In this document: piece after piece, positions 24,247 to 35,225 of the stretch
Position numbering within the stretch: the first letter of the stretch is position 1
Layout: each line of letters begins with the position of its first letter
Source: Chenopodium formosanum
Taxonomy: Eukaryota; Streptophyta; Magnoliopsida; Caryophyllales; Amaranthaceae
DNA length: 64,000 nt
Direction of reading: 5' to 3'
Assembly: GCA_024500155.1 (NCBI GenBank)
Contig: CM044859.1
Coordinates: 40,718,003 to 40,782,002, forward strand
Made by a program: the position numbers and the translations under genes
The notes under the pieces: generated by a model
Databases searched by the model: none
The model's input: only the letters and a program-made list of their open reading frames with translations
What the model was told of the DNA's origin: nothing

Positions 24247-25922
24247 TGTAGGCGTCGCTCGAAGTGCGCCTACGTTAAAGCATGTTTTGCATATGCTTGG
24301 CACTCATAGAAAGTGGGAATTGACATTATACGATTAGGAACAAAGAAAGAAGGGAGCCGCCAACAAGTTTTTAAAGAACTTGTAAACCGTTCACGGATCA
24401 TATAAGGCAACCACGATAAAGGGACAACGATAGGCAACAACAATTGATTCTTGAAGGTTACACCCCATTCATAATCCATAAGATTACTAACTCCATATGG
24501 TTCAGAATCACGAAAGGAGGATCGGGGATGATTGTACAAAGTGAGTCATGGAGTCACATTCGCCAGTATTGGCCTCTACTCGATTCTTATAGTGAAAAGT
24601 GATTCCTGCAATCTCAAAGGCAAGTAAATAAAATACTCAATTTGCTCCAAACTATTATTAAGCTAAATTGGTTGAATATTAATGCAACACATAATTCTAA
24701 AATATTGTGATCACTCTATTTAATAACAAGATTAAAATGGAACCTAAACCGGTTGTCCAAATTATCTTATTAGGCATGATTTTCTATTACATATTCCCTT
24801 TAAACATGCAATACGGTGATCATAAATAAAAGTAGAATAAACATTAATATTGGAAGCAATTTAACAAAAATAGCATTATTTAAATCAAATATAAAATAAC
24901 CTAATCATGGTACTAGCAATAAGAATAAAAATAAGAGCAATTAGTTGATTAATTACTCACTTTCCGCATTTCCTTGAATTGCTACATCATGAATAAACTG
25001 TTAGTAACTTCAATAAAAATATAAATCAAATTTAAACAATTAATTTGAAATTAGAGTTGATCTGGTTCAAACCCTCAGTTAGTTCTACCTATCACGCCTT
25101 GGTTAAAGTATATTACTTTAGGTATTGTATGGACTCCTTGGAGTGCTTAAAGGAAGGAATAGTGAAAGACTGGGGAGGCTAGTGTTTAGGCTAAAGAGGG
25201 AGAAGAGAATGATTTGTTTATCAAGCTTGTTAATGATTGAAAAAAGGAGATATGACCTCTATTTATAATGAAAAAAGAGGGTCGAAGAATTAAGATAAGA
25301 TCCGAATTTAATCAGAATAAAACCTGATAGACAGCAATTTTTGCGTTTTTTGTTTTTATCATATCTTTTAATCCAGATATTGGAATAAGATAAATAAGAT
25401 ATCGTTGAATAGCTCTTGAAGTCTAATTTCTAACATAATTTAAAATCAGATTAAAATATGTTTTAAAATAAAAGATATGGACGAAATAGTGAGACGGTGT
25501 CAGTTTTGGATATAGTTTGATATTTCATTCATATCTTTTCCGTTATAGCTCGGAATGGATATTATAATATATCAATGGAAAGATAATTTCAAGGGATATC
25601 CAACCATATATGATTTAGATAAAAAAAATATGAGTCACGAAAATAATTTCTTTCTATCTTTGAACGTCATTCTATTCGAATAGACTTAGGACTTTCAAAA
25701 AGAAAAGTTTTATTCAATTTCGAACTCTTTAATCTTATCTTTTCAAAAAGGATAATTAAGATCTTTTAGAAAATTATAGAAGCTTCCAATTAATCCTAAT
25801 TGGTTTAGGAATGGTATTAAGTAATTTGTACCCTCCACATGATCATTGGGTCGTAGGTAAGGTGGGCTTAGGTTCGGTTTGGGCTCAGTTTAATATTTTG
25901 GTCATAACTTATTCGTTATAAC
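24247..25922 (-). repeat. Element G: 5' LTR, lacking its outer U3 end
   Basis: Matches 17920-19588 and stops at attcgttataac, where H's LTR begins. The outer roughly 350 bases of U3 (equivalent of 19589-19941) are absent. The TATA box on minus at about 25259-25270 is kept. Confidence 0.8.
25918..25922. other. ATAAC microhomology at the G/H head-to-head junction
   Basis: The five bases belong equally to G's LTR (19584-19588) and to H's LTR (33576-33580); sequence to the left matches only G and to the right only H. Confidence 0.75.
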
Positions 25923-26275
25923 CTTTCACCGCCGCTATTGGTCGGGTTTAGTATTTAATCCCGAGAGTGCTTAAAACAATCGTATTTTATTAAATTCATA
26001 TTTTTGAAAGGTCCATAGATCAGTCTTGGTGTTTGGTAAAAGCATAGTTTTAATTTTAGCCCAAACTTGTTAATTAATTTTAAGCCCAAACCTTTTTATT
26101 TTATTATTTTATTATTATTTTTGGCCCAAATATTTTATTTGTTTTTATTTTATTATTTTCTTATTTTAGCCCGAATAATAAAAGTCAGAAAAAATCCCGA
26201 AATTATCAATCGGCACTTAAAAAGCCGAAAGAAATTAGGGTTAAAAATGAATTTAGACGGAAAAATGGACTGGAA

Positions 26276-26530
26276 CTGACCGTGTCACGGTCAAGCTTGA
26301 CCGTGTCACGGGAACTCTTCCCGTCTGACGGTGGGACTTCCCGTGACACGGGAGGTCTGCCGTGACACGGAAAGTTCCGTGTCCTTTCCGCGTAAACCCT
26401 TGACGCGTTTTCCGTTCCGTTTTCTGAAAATTTCCCGCGTCACTCCAAAACTGACCGTGTCGCGGGAACTTGTACCGTCTGACGGTACAGTCTGACCGTG
26501 TCACGGTACAGTCTGACCGTGTCACGGGAT
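26276..26530. promoter_or_regulatory. CCGTGTCACGG palindrome cluster upstream of H's TATA box
   Basis: About ten near-palindromic 11-base words (CCGTG-T-CACGG and CCGTC-T-GACGG types), spaced 10-30 bases apart, end about 60 bases before the TATA box. A slightly shorter version lies in the 3' LTR at 33938-34165. Confidence 0.6.
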
Positions 26531-27578
26531 ACTTTTTTAGGGTTTTTATCATTTTAGGGTTCCGTGTGCTCCCTCAGCACATTTCCCTATAAATACCCCC
26601 TCATTTCTGATGTATGGGGCAACCAGAATTCGATTATTCTTATTTTTTCTCTCTTCTATGCTCTTAACCTAAACACTAGCCTACCCTTTTCATTTCAAAA
26701 TTCCTTTTTCAAGCACTCAAAGGAGTCCATATTTTACTCGAGGTTCTGTCCTTAAACCAAGGCGTGAAAGGTAGAATCGTTTGAGGGTTTGGCCCCAAAA
26801 TCAACCTTATTTTATTTAATTTAATTTAATTGTTGTTTTATTATTTCCTTGAAGTTACTAAATCGTTTATTATTTTGTAGTTGCAAACAAACAGATTCAA
26901 AGTAAGGATTATGCTCTTTTTATTATTGTTATTTTTCTAACGATTTTTTATGTTGTTAGAATTATGATTGAATTGATTTTATATTGATTCTATTATTTAT
27001 ATTGATCACCATATTGCATGTTTAAAGGGAATATGTAATTGAAAATCACGACTAATAAGATAATTTGGACAACCGGTTTAGGTTCCGTTTTAATCTTGTT
27101 GTTTAATCAAGTGATCACCAATATTTTTAGAATTATGTGTGCATTAATTTTGAACGAGTTTAGTTAAATAATAGTTTGGAGCGAATTGAATATTTTGTTT
27201 GTATGCCTTTGAGATCACAGGAATGCTTTTCAATATAAGAATCGAGTAGAGGCCAATACGGGCGAATGTGACTCCATGACTCACTTCGTACCATCATCCC
27301 CGATCCTCCTTTCGTGGTTCCGAACCATATGGAGTTATAAATCTCATGGATTATGAATGGGGTGTAACCTTCACGGGTCAATCGTTGTTGCCTATCGTTG
27401 TCCCTTATCGTGGTTGCCTTTTTATGATCCGTGAACGGTTTAAAAGTTCCTTAAAAACTTGTTGGCGGCTCCCTACTTTATTTGTCCCTAATTGTAATGT
27501 CAATTCCCACTTCCTATGAGTGCCAAGCATATTCACAACATGCTTTTTAACATAAGCGCACTTCGAACGACGCCTACA

Positions 27579-27602
27579 ATTTGGCGACTCCACTGGGGAG
27601 AA
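27579..27602 (+). other. Element H: primer-binding site
   Basis: atttggcgactccactgggg directly follows the LTR end. It is the site type used by Ogre/Tat-like elements and matches C's site at 55694-55719 (minus). Confidence 0.75.
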
Positions 27603-29595
27603 TTCTTAATTATTTATTGATTTGAGTGATCGGTATTTAATTAAGATGAGTGGATGAGACTTGAAAGATTCTTGAAAAAATATTCCTGTGATTAATTTGG
27701 CAATTTTGCATCAGCATAGACGTTTTAACGTCGCATTCAGGTCTGTCCCGTAGGAAAAATTGGATAACTTGATTGCGCGCAAATGAAAACAGGGCACCAG
27801 TCAGATTTTCTGACTGCCGTGTCACGGTACAGTGTACCATCTGACGGTACAGTGTACCGTGACACGGGAATTTCTGCCGTGTCACGGCAGTCCTAAAATC
27901 AGTCCGGTGACCTATTTTCTTTTCTCACAGTCGACTTTCTTCGATTTTTCTGAAAAAACGTATGTGTTCTACATGCGTCTTAGCCCCGGGGGATTTAAGC
28001 TCTATCAACCCAAAAACGCTCATGGCAATAAGGGTTCATCCGAGTTATTAAATCCACCCAAACCATGGAGTCGAGTTCGATTTCATCATGAACTCGCGGA
28101 GCCGCCCGTTGGCATACACCCTCAAGGGAGGCTGCCTTGCTAACGCGTCCAAACTCTTAACCATGGTACCCTTTTGACACCCAAAGCTTGACCAATAGTT
28201 GAACATAGATCTTGACTTTAGGTTTCGAACTTTTTTACATCATCGTGCCTAAATGCTATGTGTTTGTTCGGTGCTAACCCTAATGTGTTTGCTTTTTTTT
28301 TTGTTTGACCCATGACCGAGGGTTTTTTATTCTCACATAGTAATTAGTACGGACTTAAAATCGATTAAAATCTAAAAAACAATCACAAAACTGACCTGGA
28401 ACTGCGCACCGTGTCACGGCATTTTCTGCCGTGTCACGGTGAATAGTGCCATGACACGGTAAAGGCTACCGTCTGACGGTAAGTCTTAACCGTGTCACGC
28501 CAGTCTGCACCGTGACACGGTGCCCAGGAAAGTGTCCCGTCAGTCTTTTTTCTCGATTTTTGTGTCCAGTATTGAGTCGTGTCTAGTTATACGGTCAAAA
28601 CACGCGTCTATAACCTCACTTAATCACTCACATGTCGTGTTTACACACTTTTTTGCTTTAAGTCGTGCACCACTTTTTTGACCGTATTTTAGGGAAAATC
28701 TTGTTTTTATGTCTTTTTTTAAGTCGGATGGTATCCTCCCTTTAAAAATAAACAAGCAACGTTTCAAAAAAAAAAAAAAATAAAAAATAAATAAATAAAT
28801 AAAAAAAATTTGACCGTGACACGGGAATATTTCCCGTCTGACGGGAGAAATGTCCCGTGCCACGTCACCCCTTTATAAAAAAAAAAAAAATTTGACCGTG
28901 ACACGGGAACTTATCCCGTCTAACGGGAGAAGTATCACGTGCCACGTCACCCCTTTTCAAAAAAAAAAAAAAAAATTTTTTTTGACCGTGACACGGGAAC
29001 TTATCCCGTCTGACGGGAGAAGTGTCCCGTGCCACGTCACCCCTTTTTTTTTAAAAAAAAAAAATTGACCGTGACACAATAACTTATCCCGTCTGACGGG
29101 AGAAGTGTCCTGTGCCACGTCACCCCTTTTCAAAAAAAAAAAAAGAAGAGCGTCACTTTAGCCTTCCGTGTTAATTTGGTCCTCGCGTCAGTCATTTTGG
29201 TTATTGTTCACATGTCTAGCCATACGATCATACCACGAGTCTTATAACATCACTTGATCACTCACGAGTCAAGTATAGTCCACACACTTTCTTTATGTTC
29301 CATCTCGAGTCGTGCACTAGGTCGTTTATGATCGTATATTAGGTTCATGCACCCTTTTTTCGTCATAATAAAAAAAATGAGTGGAGTTTTCTCACCTGTT
29401 TTCAAATGTCTATTTTTTGCTTCCTTTCCTATCTTGAGCAATGAGTTAAACAATTAAGTGAATTGTTTTATTTCACAGTACTTGTTCAAGGAACAGAGAT
29501 AGATCAATACGGTTCGAGCCATTACCGCAACAATCTCTCAGATCTAATAGGCGTTCAAAGAGAACTTTGTCATCTCCGTTACTCATCACCTTTCA
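27603..29595 (+). mobile_element. Element H: 5' untranslated region with palindrome clusters
   Basis: No coding domain. The ccgtgtcacgg/ccgtctgacgg words recur at 27812-27895 and 28405-28530 and, as tandem repeats, at 28811-29130. The stretch 27950-28160 corresponds to the conserved 5' part of B and C. The remainder is AT-rich. Confidence 0.6.
28811..29130 (+). repeat. 82-90-base tandem repeat in H, 4 copies
   Basis: Each unit is tgaccgtgacacggga, then cccgtctgacgggaga, then cccgtgccacgtcacccc, then a homopolymer A run. Unit starts are at about 28811, 28893, 28983 and 29066. Length differences come from the A runs. Confidence 0.85.
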
Positions 29596-30708
29596 ATGGC
29601 CACTAAAGAAGACATTGAGAACATCAACAAATCCATTATGGCATTGTCTTCCATGATGCAAACCCTTACCACTAGGGTCACTACCATGGAACAAAACAAG
29701 GTCACTGTTTCCACCCTTGACAAACTGAAGAAACAAATGAGTAAGATTTCTGAGGATTTCACTTATGTGGAACGGCCTCCCACTCCTTTGGATGTGAAGG
29801 ATAGACTCCCTGAAAAGTTCTCCACTGCTTATATTCCAAAGTTCAAGCCTACTGACAATCCAATATTCCATTTGAAGGCGTTCTCTGCAACCATGGCTCT
29901 TAAGGGATTGGACGTAACACTCTTCCCTACGGTGTTCCCTCTCTTTTTAGAACATGCTTGCCAACAATGGTTCTATTCCCTAGATGCCAAGCGTACTGCG
30001 ACTTGGCAAGATGTCACCGACAGTTTCATGAATCGTTACAAGTGTAACATTCAAACTAAAACTTCTGAACGTGAACTCTCCATTCTCAAACAGAAAGAGA
30101 ATGAAGGCTTCACCGCTTACCTGAAGAGGTGGAGGGAAACAACTTCACTCTTGGTAGATCCTCCCAAAGAAAGAGAGATGGTTCGCCTCTTTATTTAAAA
30201 TCTGACTCATAAATATAGGGAACATCTCAAATTTCTTCCATTGAACACTTTCGAAGCTGTATACGACATCGGCATCAATATCGAGGATGAGCTAATAAAG
30301 ACTGCTGGTAGTAACAATAATAACACTTGGAAAAACAAGAAGAACGACCATCCTTCTTCTTCATCTTCTAAGCACGAAAATACTACCAACAATATAAGCC
30401 GAGTTGATATCAATGAAGTGTTAGCTCTTGATGCTCCATTGCCCAAGAAGAAAAGAACTTACACTCATTTAGGAATGACTTATGATGTGGCCTTTGATCG
30501 CCTTTACGGTCAAGGCTTGATCACGCCTATTGGACCATTTCCAGAGCCAAAACCTGAAGAAAGGAGCGCCAAATGGAATCCCAATGCCCATTGCAAGTAC
30601 CATCAAGGAAGGGGCCACACTACGGAGCAATGTTGGAATTTGAAGGACGCCATTCAAGACTTGATGGATGCAAATAAACTTCCTGTCCCTCCAGGCGGCA
30701 AGAAGTAA
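29596..30708 (+). pseudogene. gag: Gag of element H (one nonsense codon)
   Basis: A single frame of about 370 codons from ATG 29596 to the stop at 30706-30708, broken once by TAA at 30196-30198, most simply a C-to-T change of a CAA codon. The N-terminal third is a short coiled-coil-like stretch; the middle carries a retrotransposon Gag core (ACQQWFYSL, MNRYKCN, YLKRWRE). The C-terminus has a zinc-knuckle variant CKYHQGRGHTTEQC (C-X2-H-X4-H-X4-C), the form typical of Tat/Ogre Gag. Gag coats RNA and forms the virus-like particle. Two stops in a row (taatga) follow, and no protease or RT comes after it. H is a gag-only non-autonomous element that would need Pol in trans. Confidence 0.85.
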
Positions 30709-31344
30709 TGAATACAAGGCACACAGATCCTTCGTGCAAGATTTCATGCTTCTTTTTATTCTTTTGTTTCGACCCTCTCCCCCAATAAGTCTAGCATAGG
30801 TTCCCGTTATCCATGTGTCTATGTGTCACATTTCTTACATTCTTCATAAATGAGCATCTCTTTCTTACATTCGATCATGTGATTAGCAAAAAAAAAAATA
30901 AAAAAAAATAAAAAAAAAAAAATGTCGAACTAAACACAAGGTACACCAATGATTTGAGGCACCTATGCAACCCTGTCATTCCCCATTAACCACTCAATCA
31001 CATATCCAGTTCTTCATCAACCACTTTGAGCCTCGTCTAACGTTTGGCCTTCATTTCTTCAACCCACATTCACTCAACCCTGGGATTTGAAGATGTGTAA
31101 TTGTATAACATTGAAAAGGCAAGTAAAAAAAAAAGTAGCAAAGCAAAAATAAAACAATGTCTAAAGGCAAGTGTTCCAATGTCTTTGATAAGAACACGTC
31201 TCAAATTGCGTCTCTCATCGAGTGCTCGGTACCGTGCCTGAGATTGCCTTTTACCTCTTTCTTCCTTAAACCATCAACTTAACCACATTACAACCCTTGA
31301 AAGACCTCTTTGAGGCGTATATACACTTGTGCAAAGTTCGGTTA

Positions 31345-31387
31345 GAGCTACGTTCGGCCTGATTCCTAACGGATACGTAGGCAACCT
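31345..31387 (+). other. Conserved ctacgt...acgtag stem motif (H copy)
   Basis: Same 43-44-base motif as in B and G, with a single difference from G. Confidence 0.6.
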
Positions 31388-32524
31388 CACATCGAGGTGC
31401 GGCCACATTCATATTTTTATATCCACACATGATCGAGTCAAAGAATATCCAATGCTTATCCCTACCCATTTAGAGCTAGACTTGGGGGCTTGAACCCAAA
31501 TCACATTAGCTTACCCAGCCTGAAGAGTCATCATCTTTAACTCTTCTCACATCTCTTTCCATCGCTGTAACCCTTGCAGCCAGCCTTAGTATCACATTCA
31601 CACACTTCACTCACACATCCATATCCATATCAATCATGCTTCCCTTTAAGAGTCCTTTATCATGAAATCTTGTTTCAACACTATGCATGCTTCATCATAT
31701 TTAAAGACAACATTCAGTAGAAGAAACATTGCATACTTGCTTAGCTTCCTGACCTAAGCAATGTTCATTGTTTCGCATTATGTGCTAAGAAACATTTATA
31801 TATCAATGATTTTTAGTCATACAAAGCATATCGTGCTTAGCTCCTTGACCTAAGCAACGTTCATTATGCAATAATCCCTATACGTGCTTAGCTTCCAGAC
31901 CTAAGTGACGTTCAAAATCGCTTATTTACACCATATATGATGCTTAGCTCCATGACTTAAGTTCATTCATCTATCGTGTTATACGTTCTTAGCTTCCAGA
32001 CCTAAGTGACGTCCAAAATCGCTTCTTTACACCATATATGATGCTTAGCTCCATGACTAAAGTTCATTCATCTATCGTGTCACATGATGTAATTGTCCTT
32101 AGCCTCCTGGCCTAAGAACATGCATCATGCATACATTATTTTCAGGACAAACAATTCAATCCATACGAATCATTTCGTCTTGCTCAAGGAAGAAGTTCAA
32201 AACTTCTCTCCCTTTTCATTATTTTATTTTGGGGAAGTTCAAAAAAACTTTTTCCAAAGTTTTCATCGAAGGAAGTTCGAAAATAAAAGTTCCGTTTTCA
32301 CATCTTTCTTTTTCGGGAGAAAGTCGGTACCCTCCACTCATGACAAAAATTGACGGAAAATTTTTGCTTTTGCATCTTTGTTTGCTTGTGTCTGTATACA
32401 CACACATACACACACACACACACTCACAAGTCATACACATGTCATGTCAAACTTGGTCAAGTTAGTGGTCAAGTCAATCACAGTGTATACGAGCCATTGG
32501 CAAATTTATTTTTGCAGGTCTTAT

Positions 32525-32815
32525 CTACAGCCCACGTCAGGGGACAAACGGACCATTTACAGCCCACGTCCGGGGACAAGCGGACCATTTACAGCCCACG
32601 TCCGGGGACAAACGGAACATTTACAGCCCACGTCCGGGGACAAGCGGACCATTTACAGCCCACGTCCGGGGACAAACGGACCATTTACAGCCCATGTCCT
32701 GGGACAAGCGGACTATCTACAGCCCACGTCCGGGGACAAGCGGACCATCTACAGCCCACGTCCGAGGACAAGCGGACCATCTACAGCCCACGTTCGGGGA
32801 TAATCGAGCCACCAT
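32525..32815 (+). repeat. 32-base tandem repeat in H, about 9 copies
   Basis: Unit cagcccacgtccggggacaa plus gcggaccattta; copies differ by a few bases. Confidence 0.9.
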
Positions 32816-32831
32816 CAATTTTCAGCAATCG

Positions 32832-33320
32832 TCGGCTTTCCTCAGGCTTGGAAAGCGTTATCGGTGGATTTTTCTTCAAGCATAGAAAACCGCCAAGTCG
32901 GCTTTCCTCAGGCTTGGAAAGCGTTATCGGTGGATTTTTCTTCAAGTATAGAAAACCGCCAAGTCGGCTTTCCTCAGGCTTTGAAAGCGTTATCGGTGGA
33001 TTTTTCTTCAAGTATAGAAAACCGCCAAGTCGGCTTTCCTCAGGCTTGGAAAGCATCATCAGTGGATTTTTCTTCAAGTATAGAAAACCACAAAATCCCT
33101 TTGTCGGCTTTCCTCAAGTATGGAAGGCATTATCGGTGGAATTCTTCAAGCATAGAATGACACCAAATTCGTTCGTCGACTTTCCTCAGGCATGGAAAGT
33201 ATTATCCAGTAGCTTTCTTCAGGCTAAGAAAGGTACCAAATTCTTCGGCTTTCCTCAAGCATGGAAAGCATTTCAATCAATGTAACTCGGTATATTCCTT
33301 CAAGCATAGGAAAATACCAA
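32832..33320 (+). repeat. 66-base tandem repeat in H, 4 good and about 3 decayed copies
   Basis: Unit starts tcggctttcctcaggcttgg at 32832, 32898, 32964 and 33030; later copies diverge. It follows the 32-base array directly. Confidence 0.88.
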
Positions 33321-33530
33321 ACTCGTTTGTCACCGACACACTGGTGCCAGATATGTATTCTATCCCTTTACTCTTTTATCTGTGGAATTAACATTTTTCT
33401 GCAGGTATTGGCGTATACAAAGTGATTTAGGATCGCAGAACGTCTTAAATCATTCTCCGTCCCTATCGACTACTTTGACTATCGTTTTCGAAACTGACGT
33501 TTCTACAAACTCAGTCAAAGTGGAGGCTTT

Positions 33531-35220
33531 TGTAGACACCTAAAAATGTCTCCCCGAAACCAAACCCGATGATAAATAACCTTTCACCGCCGCTATTGGC
33601 CGGGTTTAGTATTTAATCCCGAGAGTGCTTAAAAAAATCGTATTTTATTAAATTCATATTTTTGAAAGGTCCATGGATCAGTCTTGGTGTTTGGTAAAAG
33701 CATAGTTTTAATTTTAGCCCAAACTTGTTAATTAATTTTAAGCCCAAACCTTTTTATTTTATTATTTTATTATTATTTTTGGCCCAAATATTTTATTTAT
33801 TTTTATTTTATTATTTTCTTATTTTAGCCCGAACAATAAAAGTCAGAAAAAAGCCCGAAATTATCAATCGGCACTTAAAAAGCCGAAAGAAATTAGGGTT
33901 AAAAATGAATTTAGATGGAAAAATGGACTGGAACTAACCGTGTCACGGTCAAGCTTGACCGTGTCACGGGAACTCTTCCCGTCTGACGGTGGGACTTCCC
34001 GTGACACGGGAGGTCTTCCGTGACACGGAAAGTTCCGTGTCCTTTCCGCGTAAACCCTTGACGCGTTTTTCGTTCCGTTTTCTGAAAATTTCCCGCGTCA
34101 CTCCAAAACTGACCGTGTCGCGGGAACTTGTACTGTCTGACGGTACAGTCTAACCGTGTCACGGGATACTTTTTTAGGGTTTTTATCATTTTAGGGTTCC
34201 GTGTGCTCCCTCGGCACATTTCCCTATAAATACCCCCTCATTTCTGATGTACGGGGCAACCAGAATTCGATTATTCTTATTTTTTTCTCTCTTCTATGCT
34301 CTTAACCTAAACACTAGCCTACCCTTTTCATTTCAAAATTCCTTTTCAAGCACTCAAAGGAGTCCATATTTTACTCGAGGTTCTGTCCTTAAACCAAGGT
34401 GTGAAAGGTAGAATCGTTTGAGGGTTTGGCCCCAAAATCAACCTTATTTAATTTAATTTAATTTAATTTATTTGTTGTTTTATTATTTCCTTGAAGTTAC
34501 TAACTCGTTTATTATTTTGTAGTTGCAAACAAACAGATTCAAAGTAAGGATTATGCTTTTTTTATTATTGTTATTTTTCTAACGATTTTTTATGTTGTTA
34601 GATTTATGATTGAATTGGTTTTATATTGATTCTATTATTTATATTGATCGCCATATTGCATGTTTAAAGGGTATATGTAATTGAAAATCACGACTAATAA
34701 GATAATTTGGACAACCGGTTTAGGTTCCTTTTTAATCTTGTTGTTTAATCAAGTGATCACCAATATTTTTAGAATTAGGTGTGCATTAATTTTGAACCAA
34801 TTTAGTTAAATAATAGTTTGGAGCGAATTGAATATTTTGTTTGTATGCTTTTGAGATCACAGGAATGCTTTTCAATATAAGAATCGAGTAGAGGCCAATA
34901 CGGGCGAATGTGACTCCATGACTCACTTCGTACCATTATCCCCGATCCTCCTTTCGTGGTTCCGAACCATATGGAGTTAATAATCTCATGGATTATGAAT
35001 GGGGTGTAACCTTCACGGGTCAATCGTTGTTGCCTATAGTTGTCCCTTATCGTGGTTGCCTTTTTATGATCCGTAAACGGTTTACAAGTTCCTTAAAAAC
35101 TTGTTGGCGGCTCCCTACTTTATTTGTCCCTAATTGTAATGTCAATTCCCACTTCCTATGAGTGCCAAGCATATTCACAACATGCTTTTTAACGTAGGCG
35201 CACTTCGAACGACGCCTACA
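33531..35220 (+). repeat. Element H: 3' LTR
   Basis: TGTAGACACC...GACGCCTACA, preceded by polypurine tract aaagtggaggctttt and followed by GTACT (35221-35225). TATA box at 34224-34233. It differs from the 5' LTR by a small number of substitutions and one roughly 25-base deletion in the palindrome cluster. Confidence 0.88.
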
Positions 35221-35225
35221 GTACT

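Larger units (their letters stand above)
25918..27578 (+). repeat. Element H: 5' LTR, lacking first 45 bases
   Basis: Nearly identical to 33576-35220. It ends gacgcctaca at 27578. TATA box ctataaatac at 26587-26596. Upstream of it, 26276-26530 holds many copies of ccgtgtcacgg, ccgtgacacgg and ccgtctgacgg. Open frames in the LTR (26067-26279, 26253-26552, 27160-27381) are not genes; the same frames recur in the 3' LTR because the LTRs are similar. Confidence 0.85.
30709..33515 (+). mobile_element. Element H: 3' non-coding region
   Basis: Parallels 5570-8737 of B and, in reverse, 19958-22640 of G. Contents: a conserved stem motif (31345-31387), several ccta-agc-type degenerate repeats at 31720-32110, a CA-rich run at 32400-32425, two tandem arrays, and the stretch gatttaggatcgcagaacgt just before the polypurine tract that is shared by B, C, G and H. 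A 311-codon open frame (32350-33285) is a product of the arrays. Confidence 0.65.

Noticed and set aside
28811..29130. Possible CRISPR-like or structured repeat array
   Set aside because: Four copies with A-run spacers and no unique spacers, inside a plant retroelement leader; a tandem repeat explains it.
32350..33285. 311-codon open frame on plus with a short hydrophobic start and repeated peptide units
   Set aside because: It spans the 32-base and 66-base arrays of H. The units lack stops in more than one frame, and overlapping frames give similar repeated peptides. The same arrays in G give frames on the opposite strand.
17915..35225. Reading G and H as one palindromic element dimer
   Set aside because: Their U3 regions and internal lengths differ, so they are two subfamilies; I report a composite and not a self-dimer.
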